46,949 nt of DNA, from NCBI GenBank assembly GCA_947452215.1, contig CANGCD010000003.1, positions 1 to 46,949 of the forward strand, written 5' to 3'. This document shows, piece by piece, positions 1 through 10,637 of the stretch. Below the pieces are notes generated by a model. It ran no database searches, was not told the DNA's origin, and was given only the letters and a program-made list of their open reading frames with translations. The position numbers and the translations under genes were made by a program. The first letter of the stretch is position 1, and each line of letters starts with the position of its first letter. This stretch comes from Cytophagaceae bacterium (GTDB lineage Bacteria; Bacteroidota; Bacteroidia; Cytophagales; Spirosomataceae).

Positions 1-478
1 GTTTGAAACGGATTTGAGTGAAATTACCGAGGCCTTGAAGGTAGATTGTCAAATTGAGACTGATTTGCGCGTGCTGATTCCGGAAGAATATGTATCTAGC
101 ATTTCTGAACGATTGGGCTTATATACACGCTTGGATGAGATTGATGATGACACAAGTTTGACAGGATTTATCACAGAAATGGAAGACCGCTTTGGAAAAA
201 TGCCCTTGGAAGTCCAAGACATGATCGACTTGGTACGCTGTCGGTGGAAGGCCCAAGTATTACGTGTGGAAAAAATCACCCTGAAGAGCAATATATTGAA
301 AATGTATTTCGTTTCACAGGAGATTCCACAGGAGATTGTGCTGAAGGTTATTCAATTTGTTAATAGCAAAAGAGGACAATGTCAGCTACGCGAAAAATCA
401 GGAAAAATGATTTTGCAAGTAGATAGAATAAGTAACATCCCAGAATTAAACACTATTTTGGTGGATATTTTGGGATAG
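1..478 (+). CDS. mfd: Transcription-repair coupling factor Mfd, C-terminal fragment (5' truncated by window edge)
   Basis: Open frame from the window start; ...LRVLIPEEYVSSISERLGLYTRLDEIDDD...FGKMPLEVQDMIDLVRCRWKA resembles the TRCF C-terminal domain. Confidence 0.9.
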   Translation, partial: FETDLSEITEALKVDCQIETDLRVLIPEEYVSSISERLGLYTRLDEIDDDTSLTGFITEMEDRFGKMPLEVQDMIDLVRCRWKAQVLRVEKITLKSNILKMYFVSQEIPQEIVLKVIQFVNSKRGQCQLREKSGKMILQVDRISNIPELNTILVDILG

Positions 479-541
479 GATAGTAGGATTAAGTTGATTT
501 TTATACCTTTGTTTTTCAAATTCTGACGAAAGAGCATATAG

Positions 542-1807
542 ATGATTGCTAAATTATTAAATGTACTGGGCCTTTGTGCTAGCTTATTCATGTTGACTTC
601 ATGCCCAGGTGGCTTGAAAGGTGGACTTTCAAGTGGTTCAAAACCGAACAGTGTCAATATCGGAAATGTTTCTACGACTACCGGATTAGCCTACAATACT
701 AAAAACGGTTTTCAGGTAGACAAAAAATTCACAGGACAGTTGACGGGACCTAACTTGGTTTTCATTGAAGGAGGACGCTTTACGATGGGTTCTTTGGAAG
801 AGGATGTGTTAGGTTTACATGATAATATCGAGCGGACGGTGTCTGTTCAATCCTTTTACATGGATGAAACGGAAATCGCAAACGTGCATTATTTAGAATA
901 TTTGCACGCCGTCCAAACGGATTCCACACAAGATTTTTACGAGTCGGCCTTGCCTGACACCACCGTTTGGCGCAATGACTTAGCCTTTAATGATCCATAC
1001 GTGGAGCAATATTTGCGCTTCCCAGGTTTCCGTATGTATCCTGTGGTAGGTGTTTCATGGAAGCAAGCAACGGATTATTGCATCTGGAGAACTGCAGCTG
1101 TGAATAATAACTTAGCATCGGCACCTTCTTCAAAAATCAAATTACCTAAGAAAGCGGCAGCAGGAGCAGCGACAACCGCGGCGGCACCTCGGACAAACTC
1201 AAATGCGCGTTTGACAATTGAATCAGGACGCGTTTTACCATCTTACCGTCTTCCAACGGAAGCGGAATGGGAATATGCGGCGAAAGCGATGATCGGTACG
1301 CAGCAACAAGATGAAAATCAGGTAAATCAACGCATCTATCCATGGGATGGCCCATCATTACGTGAGTCGTCTGGGAAAGGTCGAGGAACGATGTTGGCTA
1401 ATTTCAAACGTGGTCGTGGTGACTATGCGGGTATCGCAGGCAAGTCGAATGATGGGGCCATAATTACCGCAGAGATTTACAAGTATGCTCCTAACGATTT
1501 TGGATTATATCAAATGGCGGGAAATGTTAATGAGTGGGTACAAGATTTGTATCGTCCATTATCTTTCCAAGACTTCAACGACTTGAATCCGGTTCGTCGG
1601 AATGATAAAGAAGATAAGGAGTCTCGTTATGATAGTAAGAACAATCAATCCTTGATTACAAATAAAGTACGTGTTTACAAAGGAGGCTCATGGGCAGATG
1701 TTGCTTATTGGTTAGCTCCAGGAACACGTCGTTACTTGGATGAAGATTCTGCAACAGCAACAATTGGATTCCGTTGTGCGATGATTTCTGCAGGTACAAA
1801 CAAATAA
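542..1807 (+). CDS. gldJ: GldJ-like gliding/T9SS lipoprotein (SUMF1/formylglycine-generating-enzyme fold)
   Basis: Lipobox LTSCPGG; GPNLVFIEGGRFTMGS...VSVQSFYMDETEIANVHYLEYL and GLYQMAGNVNEWVQDLYRP...VRVYKGGSWAD...RRYLDEDSATATIGFRCA motifs. Confidence 0.75.
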   Translation: MIAKLLNVLGLCASLFMLTSCPGGLKGGLSSGSKPNSVNIGNVSTTTGLAYNTKNGFQVDKKFTGQLTGPNLVFIEGGRFTMGSLEEDVLGLHDNIERTVSVQSFYMDETEIANVHYLEYLHAVQTDSTQDFYESALPDTTVWRNDLAFNDPYVEQYLRFPGFRMYPVVGVSWKQATDYCIWRTAAVNNNLASAPSSKIKLPKKAAAGAATTAAAPRTNSNARLTIESGRVLPSYRLPTEAEWEYAAKAMIGTQQQDENQVNQRIYPWDGPSLRESSGKGRGTMLANFKRGRGDYAGIAGKSNDGAIITAEIYKYAPNDFGLYQMAGNVNEWVQDLYRPLSFQDFNDLNPVRRNDKEDKESRYDSKNNQSLITNKVRVYKGGSWADVAYWLAPGTRRYLDEDSATATIGFRCAMISAGTNK

Positions 1808-1812
1808 AAAGC

Positions 1813-2487
1813 TTATTTCAAGGCTGCTAGTGTGAAAAAGGAGACCTCCTTGGCACCAGCGGCCTTTATTTTTTCTGCTGCGGCCAATAAAGTGGCGCCC
1901 GTGGTCAGCGTGTCATCCACAATCAGGATATGTTTATCCTTTACATCGGTAAGCACCTCAAACGAATCTTTTAAAATTTCAAATCTTCGAGTTCGATCTT
2001 GTCCAATCAAGGAATCGGTTTGGGCAAACTTGGCTAAGCCTAAAGGGAGGATTGGTAGTTCCAGCCCTTTGGCAAGTCCATTTCCAATGCATTCGGCTTG
2101 ATTATATGTCCGCTCTTGAAGCCTTTTTGCATGTAGGGGAATCGGAATGATGCAATCCACCTCTTTAAAAAAATGGGACTTTTTCAATGATTGGCCAGCC
2201 CAACGTCCTAAAAATTCGCCTAAGTCTTCCGCCCCCTTGTATTTAATCGCATGCATGAGGTGTTGTACCCGCCCACCGGAAGCGAAAATAAAAAAGGTTT
2301 GAACCTCACCATAAGCGAACAGGCCATCAAACTTCGCGCGTAACCACCAGGGAGAATTTTGCACGTAATCGACTCGAGCTAAGGAGATTCGGCAATAGGT
2401 ACAGATAAATTCTTCCGACTCAAAAAGGGGGTCTTCGCAAGCGAAACAGAGCTTTGGATAAAGCAATTGTAAAAAGGCATTAAACAT
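1813..2487 (-). CDS. comF: ComF family protein / phosphoribosyltransferase
   Basis: N-terminal Cys pairs (CFACEDP...CTYCRISL) and PRPP motif HILIVDDTLTTGATL. Confidence 0.88.
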   Translation of the reverse strand: MFNAFLQLLYPKLCFACEDPLFESEEFICTYCRISLARVDYVQNSPWWLRAKFDGLFAYGEVQTFFIFASGGRVQHLMHAIKYKGAEDLGEFLGRWAGQSLKKSHFFKEVDCIIPIPLHAKRLQERTYNQAECIGNGLAKGLELPILPLGLAKFAQTDSLIGQDRTRRFEILKDSFEVLTDVKDKHILIVDDTLTTGATLLAAAEKIKAAGAKEVSFFTLAALK

Positions 2488-2499
2488 CTACGAAATATT

Positions 2500-2529
2500 T
2501 TTGTATTTAATTAAGTTTCAGTAATTTTG
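2500..2529 (+). promoter_or_regulatory. Predicted Bacteroidetes-type promoter of fusA (TTTG-N18-TAATTTTG)
   Basis: TTTG at 2500-2503, 18-nt spacer, TAATTTTG at 2522-2529; matches the known -33 TTTG / -7 TAnnTTTG consensus. Confidence 0.65.
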
Positions 2530-2621
2530 CACCCCTAAACGAGTACCTAGACAAATCATTGTCCAAGTATTTGATTATTAACAAACGGATTAAAAAATCA
2601 TTTCATAATTAACCTTTTAAA

Positions 2622-4715
2622 ATGGCACGCGATTTAAAATTCACTAGAAACATCGGTATTGCTGCGCACATTGATGCGGGTAAAACCACGACCACGGAAC
2701 GTATCCTGTATTATGCAGGGGTTTCCCACAAAATCGGTGAGGTACACGATGGTGCGGCAACAATGGACTGGATGGAGCAAGAGCAGGAACGTGGTATCAC
2801 GATTACTTCTGCAGCGACAACAGTAGGTTGGAAATACCGCGATCAAGATTACCACATCAACATTATTGATACTCCAGGTCACGTTGACTTTACAGTAGAA
2901 GTAAACCGTTCATTACGTGTATTAGATGGTCTAGTATTTTTATTCTCTGCCGTTGACGGTGTGGAGCCACAATCAGAAACAAACTGGCGTTTGGCGAATA
3001 ACTACAACGTAGCTCGTATTGGTTTCGTTAACAAAATGGACCGTTCAGGTGCTGATTTCTTAAACGTGTGTAAGCAAGTGAAAGAAATGTTGGGTAGCTA
3101 CGCGGTGCCTTTGCAATTGCCTATCGGAGCTGAAGAAGGATTCGAAGGGGTAGTTGACTTGGTTAACTTCCGTGGTATCAAATGGAATGAGGCAGATAAG
3201 GGAATGACATTCACTGAGGTACCTATCCCAGATGATATGTTGGAAGAGGCTACTGAATACCGTGAGAAATTATTAGAAGCGGTAGCTGAGTTTGATGAGA
3301 CGTTGATGGAGAAATATTTCGAAGATCCAGCATCTATCTCAGAAGATGAAATTTTAGCTGCATTACGTGCTGCTACGATTTCAATGAAAATCGTTCCAAT
3401 GCTTTGTGGATCATCTTTCAAAAACAAAGGTGTTCAAACGATGTTGGATTACGTAATGGCTATCTTGCCATCTCCAATGGACAAAGAAGGCGTAAAAGGA
3501 ACTCACCCAGATACGGGCGAAGAGATTTTGCGTAAGCCAAGTGAGTCAGAGCCATTTGCTGCTTTGGCATTTAAAATTGCAACAGATCCTTACGTTGGTC
3601 GTTTATGTTTCATCCGTGCGTATTCAGGTGGATTGGATTCAGGTTCTTATGTATTGAACAACCGTTCAGGAAATAAGGAGCGTATCTCTCGTATCTTCCA
3701 AATGCACGCGAACAAACAAAACTCAATCGATCGTTTAGGTGCAGGTGATATCGGTGCGGTAGTAGGTTTCAAAGACATCAAAACGGGTGATACCCTTTCT
3801 GATGAGAAACACCCAATCGTATTGGAAGCAATGGACTTCCCAGAGCCAGTTATCGGATACGCAATCGAGCCTAAGAAAACGGCTGATGCAGATAACTTCT
3901 CGAAAGCGATCACGAAGTTAATCGAAGAAGATCCAACGTTACAAGTTGAATCAAACGAAGAGACTGGTCAAACGATCATCAAAGGTATGGGTGAGCTTCA
4001 CTTGGAGATCATCATCGACCGTATGCGTCGTGAGTTCAAAGTAGAAGTTAACCAAGGTGCTCCTCAAGTAGCGTATAAAGAGTCATTAACGAAGACAACA
4101 GAACACCGTGAGGTTTACAAGAAACAATCAGGTGGTCGTGGTAAGTTTGCTGATATCGTATTTGAAATCGGACCAAGAGAAGATGACAAACCAGGTTTAG
4201 AATTCGTTAACAATATCGTGGGTGGTGTGATTCCACGTGAATTTATCCCAGCGGTTCAAAAAGGTTTCGAAGAAGCAATGAAAACAGGTGCTTTGGCTGG
4301 ATACCCAATGGATTCCATGAAAGTTCGTTTATTCCACGGTTCATACCATGATGTCGATTCAGATTCATTATCATTTGAATTAGCAGCTCGTATGGGTTAC
4401 AAAGAATCAGCAAAACAAGCAGGTGCTAAGTTGATGGAGCCTATCATGGCTGTTGACGTAGTTACACCAGACGAATATACTGGACCTATCACAGGTGACT
4501 TAAACCGTCGTCGTGGTATCATGAAAGGTATGGATTCTCGTCAAGGAGCTGTTATTTTGAAGGCTGATGTGCCTCTTTCTGAATTATTCGGTTACGTAAC
4601 AGATTTACGTACGATGTCTTCAGGACGTGCAACAGCATCGTTAACATTCTCTCATTACGAATTCGTTCCGCAAAACATTGCTGACGAAGTAGTTAAGAAA
4701 GCAAAAGGATTGTAA
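2622..4715 (+). CDS. fusA: Elongation factor G
   Basis: [33 protein letters not shown]; full-length EF-G domains. Confidence 0.98.
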   Translation: MARDLKFTRNIGIAAHIDAGKTTTTERILYYAGVSHKIGEVHDGAATMDWMEQEQERGITITSAATTVGWKYRDQDYHINIIDTPGHVDFTVEVNRSLRVLDGLVFLFSAVDGVEPQSETNWRLANNYNVARIGFVNKMDRSGADFLNVCKQVKEMLGSYAVPLQLPIGAEEGFEGVVDLVNFRGIKWNEADKGMTFTEVPIPDDMLEEATEYREKLLEAVAEFDETLMEKYFEDPASISEDEILAALRAATISMKIVPMLCGSSFKNKGVQTMLDYVMAILPSPMDKEGVKGTHPDTGEEILRKPSESEPFAALAFKIATDPYVGRLCFIRAYSGGLDSGSYVLNNRSGNKERISRIFQMHANKQNSIDRLGAGDIGAVVGFKDIKTGDTLSDEKHPIVLEAMDFPEPVIGYAIEPKKTADADNFSKAITKLIEEDPTLQVESNEETGQTIIKGMGELHLEIIIDRMRREFKVEVNQGAPQVAYKESLTKTTEHREVYKKQSGGRGKFADIVFEIGPREDDKPGLEFVNNIVGGVIPREFIPAVQKGFEEAMKTGALAGYPMDSMKVRLFHGSYHDVDSDSLSFELAARMGYKESAKQAGAKLMEPIMAVDVVTPDEYTGPITGDLNRRRGIMKGMDSRQGAVILKADVPLSELFGYVTDLRTMSSGRATASLTFSHYEFVPQNIADEVVKKAKGL

Positions 4716-4731
4716 GATTCTTTTAAAATAG

Positions 4732-4767
4732 TAAAAGCCCGAACTTCACAGTTCGGGCTTTTTTTTG
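4732..4767 (+). terminator. Intrinsic terminator of fusA
   Basis: AAAAGCCCGAAC-TTCACA-GTTCGGGCTTTTTTTT stem-loop with U-tract. Confidence 0.92.
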
Positions 4768-4789
4768 GCCTTGGAATGAATGGTGGGTA

Positions 4790-4822
4790 AACGCTGCCGG
4801 GGTCTGCGACCCCGGCAGCGTT
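4790..4822. repeat. GC-rich extragenic palindrome
   Basis: AACGCTGCCGGGGTC-TGC-GACCCCGGCAGCGTT, perfect 15-bp arms, between convergent genes, no U-tract. Confidence 0.8.
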
Positions 4823-4876
4823 ACCGCTCAAAGCTACTAAAATCCAGTTGCAAAACGTCCAAGAAAACTGATAATC

Positions 4877-5911
4877 TTAAGCCACAAAATAGCGCTTAAA
4901 CGCCTGAATCGGCAATTCAATCAAACGATAAGATAAGTAAGCTGTTAAACCGAGTACTCCCATCGGAACCAAATTAAATGGCAACTCCGGTACCACAACG
5001 CCCATGCGAGCCATCAATTGGAAAAACAAATCCGGCACCACCATGTGATATAAATAAAGACCATAAGACATTTGGCCTATCAAACGCAAAGGTTTAACTG
5101 ACAAGGCACGTGACAAATTTCCCGACTGCATCGCAAAAAACAACAAAGCCACCGAGACCAAAGACGTAAACGTTCTAAAGAACAACTGCTTGACCAGGTC
5201 GGCATCCGTATGTTTCAAACACAACATGAGAAAGCAAAATCCCACCGGGATAATCAATCGTTTGATCCACAGACGCATTTCAGAAACATGACCCGCGCGC
5301 AAATAATGGGCTAATAAAGCTCCCCAGGCAAAGGTATCTACACAAGAAAACATACTTACTCCTAGTCCCCCGTAAACATGCACGGAAAAATAGCGGTATA
5401 CTACTCCAAACAAGACCGTAAACCACAAAAAATAAGCACGAAAACGCGTCGCCAAAAGCAACATGCAAAGCGGCCAAAGCAAATAAAACTGCTCCTCTAC
5501 CGACAGTGACCAATAAGGGGATAAAGCATCTGCCCAATTGCCATGTAATTCAATCCAATAGTTCACTAAATAGCTCCAATAATAGCCCGGATGTTCATAA
5601 AAATCGGTATTCAACACAATCGCAAAGCGCTTAAGCACGAGCAAGGCAATCATAACCAAAAAATAAATGGGAAAAATCCGCAGCGCCCTTCGTACCACAA
5701 AATTCTTGAAAGACCTCGCAAAGGTCCCTAAGGTCTGCTGTTCCATCAAAATATTGGAAATCAAATAGCCACTCAACACGAAAAACAACGTCACCCCAAT
5801 CGGACCATTCGGCATTACATTAATCCCCTGGCCTTCCGGAAACCAATGATAAACCAAAACCAACAAAATCGCCAGGGCACGAACACCGTCCAGCGCAGGA
5901 ATGTATTTCAT
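4877..5911 (-). CDS. Acyltransferase family membrane protein (OafA/YrhL-like, acyltransferase_3)
   Basis: MKYIPALDGVRALAILLVLVYHWFPEG...FFVLSGYLI...LSPYWSLSVEEQFYLLWP; multiple TM segments. Confidence 0.9.
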   Translation of the reverse strand: MKYIPALDGVRALAILLVLVYHWFPEGQGINVMPNGPIGVTLFFVLSGYLISNILMEQQTLGTFARSFKNFVVRRALRIFPIYFLVMIALLVLKRFAIVLNTDFYEHPGYYWSYLVNYWIELHGNWADALSPYWSLSVEEQFYLLWPLCMLLLATRFRAYFLWFTVLFGVVYRYFSVHVYGGLGVSMFSCVDTFAWGALLAHYLRAGHVSEMRLWIKRLIIPVGFCFLMLCLKHTDADLVKQLFFRTFTSLVSVALLFFAMQSGNLSRALSVKPLRLIGQMSYGLYLYHMVVPDLFFQLMARMGVVVPELPFNLVPMGVLGLTAYLSYRLIELPIQAFKRYFVA

Positions 5912-6039
5912 ATCAACAAAACTAATTAAAACCTCTTATCCTTCCTACAACCGTTTCATCCCCACAAAATATCTTTCGTCGAAAAGTTCCCACTTTATCA
6001 GCGGAAGCATGTATTTTTGATTCGAATTTTTCTGATACC

Positions 6040-6750
6040 ATGACAAAAATTATAGAGACCAACCATATTTCCAAACGCTACGTAATGGGAGAAGAGATTA
6101 TTGACGCACTCAAAGACGTCACAATCTCCGTAAACAAAGGTGAATACGTGGCTTTCATGGGACCATCCGGATCAGGAAAATCAACGCTCATGAACATCGT
6201 CGGCTGCTTAGATACACCTAGCACCGGTTCCTATATCTTAAACGGCCAAGACGTTTCGACCATGTCGGAAAATGAATTAGCCGCCGTTCGAAACAAAGAA
6301 ATTGGTTTCGTTTTTCAAACATTTAACCTACTCCCACGTCAATCAGCCCTAGAAAACGTAGCACTTCCGCTAATCTATGCGGGATATTCCAAAGCTGAAC
6401 GTACTAGAATTGCCATGGAAACGCTTAAAGGTGTCGGCTTAGATAATCGGGCACTCCACAAACCAAACGAGCTCTCAGGTGGACAAAGACAGCGTGTCGC
6501 TGTCGCGCGCGCCTTGGTAAACGACCCGTCTATTTTATTGGCCGATGAACCCACGGGAAACTTAGATACAAAAACGTCCTACGAAATCATGGACCTGTTC
6601 GATCAATTACATAAAAAAGGCAATACCATCGTCATGGTTACCCACGAAGACGATATTGCCCAATATGCTCACCGAATCATTCGTTTGCGTGATGGAATCG
6701 TAGAATCAGATACGATCAACAAAAACGTCCGTAAGGTCGAAAAAATCTAA
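6040..6750 (+). CDS. ABC transporter ATP-binding protein (MacB/LolD type)
   Basis: Walker [10 protein letters not shown], signature [15 protein letters not shown], Walker [13 protein letters not shown]. Confidence 0.93.
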   Translation: MTKIIETNHISKRYVMGEEIIDALKDVTISVNKGEYVAFMGPSGSGKSTLMNIVGCLDTPSTGSYILNGQDVSTMSENELAAVRNKEIGFVFQTFNLLPRQSALENVALPLIYAGYSKAERTRIAMETLKGVGLDNRALHKPNELSGGQRQRVAVARALVNDPSILLADEPTGNLDTKTSYEIMDLFDQLHKKGNTIVMVTHEDDIAQYAHRIIRLRDGIVESDTINKNVRKVEKI

Positions 6751-8123
6751 ACCTTTACTCGGTCGGTTCCGTACGGTGCACGCTGCGTGCGGCGTAACCA
6801 ACTATTCGCCTCTGCATTATTCACGAAATGTTCTTTCGTTGGATCCCATTGTAATTGACCCGGCACCTTCATGGCGATATGTGTTATCAAACAAACCGTG
6901 CACGCCCGGTGACCCATTTCAATCGGCGAAATCGGTTCTTTTCGTGATTCAATACAATCCAACCAGTTTCCATGCTGGTCATCCGAGTGATACAAATGCA
7001 ATTCGTTCGCCCCAATCACCGATTCTAAAATCTTCGGATCCGAAGCATCCAATGCCTTCGAGCGCACCTTAGACGTTGGATCACTGGAGGTAGCCGCATA
7101 ATCTCCGCGCGAAACAAATATCCAACCTTCTGAACCTTCGTAGCGAATTCCATTGGGGAACCCACCCGACGTGTACATCGTGATGCCATTCGCGTATTCC
7201 GCCTTAGCCATAAAATCACCATGAACATTCCATAAACCAGATTTTGGAAATTCAGCCACAGCTTCTACCGAAATGGGACCCGTGTATTCCGTATCCATTC
7301 CCCAGGCTGCAGAATCATAATGGTGCTGCCCCCAACCCGTAATCATCCCCGCACCAAATTGCTCCATGCGTAACCAACCTGGTCGATCATACCCTTTTTG
7401 CGGATGCACCGCTATTTCGGTATAAGGCATATTCGGCGTAGAACCCAACCACATATCGTAATTAAATCCTTTCGGGATAGGCATCGCAGGAGCTGGGGGG
7501 CCTGAAGGATCTCCGGGTAAACCAACCTTCACCGTATGCAATTTTCCAATTCGACCATTGCGAACCAATTCAGCCGCAATGCGAAATTGAGAAGTAGAAC
7601 GCTGCTGCGTTCCCACCTGCAAAATTCTGCCGGTCTTCTTAATGACTTCGGCCAATTGGCGCCCCTCGTGAATCGTTAAGGAAGTAGGCTTCTGTAAATA
7701 TATATCCTTCCCAGCCAATGCCGCTTCCATCGCTGGCTGTGCATGCCAAAAGTCGGGCGTACTAATCATCACAGCATCAATGTCTTTGTTCAATAACATC
7801 TCCCGATAATCATCGTACATTTTTACATCGATGTAATTCGATTGCCCTGTTTTTTTTGTGTAGTATTCCTCCACCAATTGCTTGGTTTCTTCCGTCCGGT
7901 GGCGGTCCAAATCACAAACCGCCATGATGCGCGCTTGATCAAATTTCCATGTTCCGGGCAAATCGTGCGTGCGGGCAATCCGACCGCAACCGATTTGGCC
8001 AATATTAATTTTGTTGCTTGGCGCATTTTTTCCCCCAAGTACATGAGCCGGAACAATCGTAGGAAAACCTAAGGTCCCCACCGCTCCGATCGCTAAGTTG
8101 TTAATGAAGTTTCTCCGTTTCAT
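6747..8123 (-). CDS. Gfo/Idh/MocA family oxidoreductase with Tat-like signal
   Basis: Start taken at [31 protein letters not shown] (8123); [18 protein letters not shown] Rossmann motif; [33 protein letters not shown]. Confidence 0.88.
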   Translation of the reverse strand: MKRRNFINNLAIGAVGTLGFPTIVPAHVLGGKNAPSNKINIGQIGCGRIARTHDLPGTWKFDQARIMAVCDLDRHRTEETKQLVEEYYTKKTGQSNYIDVKMYDDYREMLLNKDIDAVMISTPDFWHAQPAMEAALAGKDIYLQKPTSLTIHEGRQLAEVIKKTGRILQVGTQQRSTSQFRIAAELVRNGRIGKLHTVKVGLPGDPSGPPAPAMPIPKGFNYDMWLGSTPNMPYTEIAVHPQKGYDRPGWLRMEQFGAGMITGWGQHHYDSAAWGMDTEYTGPISVEAVAEFPKSGLWNVHGDFMAKAEYANGITMYTSGGFPNGIRYEGSEGWIFVSRGDYAATSSDPTSKVRSKALDASDPKILESVIGANELHLYHSDDQHGNWLDCIESRKEPISPIEMGHRACTVCLITHIAMKVPGQLQWDPTKEHFVNNAEANSWLRRTQRAPYGTDRVKV

Positions 8124-9268
8124 GCTTTGATGGATATGTTGGTGGCGTTTTTCTGAGCAATTAAGGCAAGTTCTGTTGATAAGAAACAATGCGCCTGTGT
8201 CATGGCCGTTTCGGTACGATTTAAGACATCGTCAACTAACAATTCTCCATGCGGCAAGTTAACATCCTTGCAATCGATATACAGCGTTTCCTTGTTATTT
8301 ACGATGTATAAATGACTTCCCGTCCCATGCGGCGAGGCAATATCCGTATTCTTGCGAACCTCAATATATCCATCCGTTCCTAAGATGGTCAAGCGACCGT
8401 CTCCCCAGGTGTTCAAACCATCAGGAGTAAACCAATCCACTCGAATATATCCGGAACCCTTGTTGCTACGCAGCATCAAATCCCCAAAATCTTGAAATTT
8501 CGGATATTGTGGATGGTGATGATTCGCGATTTGCGATGCAACAACCTCTCCCTGCGTTGAGCCCGTAAAATGCAAAAATTGATCGACCTGATGAGAGGCG
8601 ATATCGGTGATAATCCCACCGTAATACTTCGTGTCAAAAAACCAATCCGGACGAGAATTCACACTCATGCGGTGCGGGCCTGTACCCAAAGTCTGCATGA
8701 CCTTTCCAATCTTTCCTTGAGCGACCAATTGGCTTGCCAACTCCGTTGCTTTATTCTCGAAACGCTCACTGAATGAAATCGAATAAATACGTTTTGTTTC
8801 CTTTTGAACCTTGCGAACCTCAGCCAATTGCTCCAAACTAATAATTCCAGGTTTATCCACCATATAGTCTTTCCCATGTTGCATGACACGAATTCCTAAA
8901 GGCGCGCGCTCATGCGGCGTAATAGAACTCAAAACCAATTTAATGCTTGGGTCTTCCAGTACTTCCGCTTCACTTTTAACAAGCTTAGCTTGCGGGTATC
9001 TTTTGGCAAAATCTTTAATTAGATCCGGCTCTTTGGCATAATAGGAAACAAATTCCCCGCCACCACGAATGATTGAATTCGCCATGGAATAGATATGACC
9101 ATGGTTAATACCAACAACCCCAAATCGCAAGCGAGGTGCAATCATTTTTTCCGGTTCAGCTTTAACAAAAGAGGATGTAACGTCTTTCACAGAAGGCATA
9201 AAAGCCAAACCGCTTAATAAACTCGCGTCGTGAAGGAACTTCCGACGGTTCGAAGTATTCGATTTCAT
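8120..9268 (-). CDS. Gfo/Idh/MocA family oxidoreductase with Tat-like signal
   Basis: SNRRKFLHDASLLSGLAFMPS signal; LRFGVVGINHGHIYSMANSIIRGGGEFVSYY; DYMVDKPGIISLEQLAEV. ATGA overlap with the next gene. Confidence 0.85.
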   Translation of the reverse strand: MKSNTSNRRKFLHDASLLSGLAFMPSVKDVTSSFVKAEPEKMIAPRLRFGVVGINHGHIYSMANSIIRGGGEFVSYYAKEPDLIKDFAKRYPQAKLVKSEAEVLEDPSIKLVLSSITPHERAPLGIRVMQHGKDYMVDKPGIISLEQLAEVRKVQKETKRIYSISFSERFENKATELASQLVAQGKIGKVMQTLGTGPHRMSVNSRPDWFFDTKYYGGIITDIASHQVDQFLHFTGSTQGEVVASQIANHHHPQYPKFQDFGDLMLRSNKGSGYIRVDWFTPDGLNTWGDGRLTILGTDGYIEVRKNTDIASPHGTGSHLYIVNNKETLYIDCKDVNLPHGELLVDDVLNRTETAMTQAHCFLSTELALIAQKNATNISIKA

Positions 9269-9333
9269 GTATGAATAGGTTTAAACTATTCCTAAAAGTA
9301 AAAAAAAATGCGTGCCTACTGAATATTAACCAC

Positions 9334-9364
9334 AAAAAAAGCTGCCCATTTCTGAACAGCTTTC
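9334..9364 (-). terminator. Intrinsic terminator downstream of rplS
   Basis: Minus strand AAAGCTG-TTCAGAAATGGG-CAGCTTT followed by a T-run. Confidence 0.75.
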
Positions 9365-9387
9365 TTTTATATAAAAAAATCTCAAAC

Positions 9388-9741
9388 CTATTTTTTCTTC
9401 TCTTTAACACGAGCAGCTTTTCCTTGCTTACCACGCATGTAGAATAAACGTGCACGACGCACTTTACCACGACGCATTACTTCGATTTTATCGATGTTTG
9501 GCGATAAGATTGGGAAGATACGCTCAACACCAATTCCGTTTGATACTTTACGTACAGTGAAAGACTCTCCAGCACCTGAATTCTTACGTTGGATTACCAA
9601 TCCTTGGAAAACCTGAATACGCTCCTTGTTACCCTCACGGATTTTTACGTATACATTGATTGTGTCTCCAGCTGCAAATTCTGGATGCTCAGCACGACGC
9701 GTTGCGTTTTCTGCTTCTACAAATTTAATTAAATCACTCAT
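9388..9741 (-). CDS. rplS: 50S ribosomal protein L19
   Basis: [56 protein letters not shown]; start taken at MSDL rather than the extended ORF. Confidence 0.97.
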   Translation of the reverse strand: MSDLIKFVEAENATRRAEHPEFAAGDTINVYVKIREGNKERIQVFQGLVIQRKNSGAGESFTVRKVSNGIGVERIFPILSPNIDKIEVMRRGKVRRARLFYMRGKQGKAARVKEKKK

Positions 9742-9763
9742 CTGACTTTTTATTTTGTGTAAT

Positions 9764-9803
9764 ATCAGCACTCAGCGGTCACTTCGTACATAAAATTGCT
9801 GAT
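9764..9803 (-). promoter_or_regulatory. Hairpin at the predicted 5' end of the rplS mRNA (possible r-protein leader)
   Basis: ATCAGCA...TGCTGAT 7-bp arms located between the predicted promoter and the rplS start; alternative CAGC/GCTG pairing. Confidence 0.4.
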
Positions 9804-9810
9804 TGGGTTG

Positions 9811-9839
9811 CAAAGATAGGAAAAATATTTCTTTCCAAA
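9811..9839 (-). promoter_or_regulatory. Predicted rplS promoter (TTTG-N17-TATCTTTG)
   Basis: Minus strand TTTG (9839-9836), 17-nt spacer, TATCTTTG (9818-9811). Confidence 0.6.
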
Positions 9840-9848
9840 AACAATTGA

Positions 9849-10637
9849 CTACTTTTTACCTTTAATCGATTGAACAAAGCCAACAATCTCAGCATGAAGA
9901 TCTTGCGCTTGGCCCAATAACTTAACAAATGCACTTCCGATGATGGCGCCTGCCGCAGATTCTGAAGCCTTCAAGAAACTCGAACGATCCGAAATACCAA
10001 AGCCAATTAAACGAGGATTTTTCAAATTCATCGCCTCAATCCGCTTAAAATATGTCTCTTGATCACTCGAAATCCCAGTCTTCGCTCCCGTTGTACTCGC
10101 CGACGAAACCATGTAAATAAATCCTTTACTAATCGCATCGATTTGGGCAATGCGTGCATCTGTGGTTTGTGGTGTAATCAAAAAGATATTATACAAACCA
10201 TAGTGTTCGAAAATCGCTTGGTATTCCGACTCAAATTCCGCCATCGGCAAATCCGGTAAAATCAATCCATCTACGCCCACTTCTGCACATTTTTTACAAA
10301 AAGCCTCCACACCATACTGCAACACCGGATTGATATAACCCATCAATAAGACCGGAACTGTCACCGTTTGGCGCATATTCTTCAGTTGCTCAAACAAATG
10401 CGCGACTGTCATTCCTTGATCCAATGAAACCTGATTAGATTGCTGAATAGTCTCCCCATCCGCCACAGGATCCGAATACGGCATCCCAATCTCGATGATA
10501 TCCACACCTCCAGCTTGCAAGGCGTTCAATACTGTCATCGTATCCCCGAAATTCGGGTAACCCGCGGTCGCATAAACATTTAAAATAGGCTCCGTCGCCT
10601 CCGCAAATAATTTCGTAATCCGATTCATCCTAGTCAT
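9849..10637 (-). CDS. trpA: Tryptophan synthase alpha subunit
   Basis: [35 protein letters not shown]. Confidence 0.97.
   Translation of the reverse strand: MTRMNRITKLFAEATEPILNVYATAGYPNFGDTMTVLNALQAGGVDIIEIGMPYSDPVADGETIQQSNQVSLDQGMTVAHLFEQLKNMRQTVTVPVLLMGYINPVLQYGVEAFCKKCAEVGVDGLILPDLPMAEFESEYQAIFEHYGLYNIFLITPQTTDARIAQIDAISKGFIYMVSSASTTGAKTGISSDQETYFKRIEAMNLKNPRLIGFGISDRSSFLKASESAAGAIIGSAFVKLLGQAQDLHAEIVGFVQSIKGKK

Noticed and set aside
1146-1358. Antisense ORFs inside well-supported genes (e.g. 1146-1358, 3098-3427, 3647-3913, 15725-16018, 23215-23592)
   Set aside because: Each lies wholly opposite a recognisable conserved gene, with no recognisable domain of its own.
5280-5537. ORF overlapping the acyltransferase gene in another frame
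   Set aside because: Same-strand out-of-frame reading of a conserved membrane protein gene; low-complexity hydrophobic translation.
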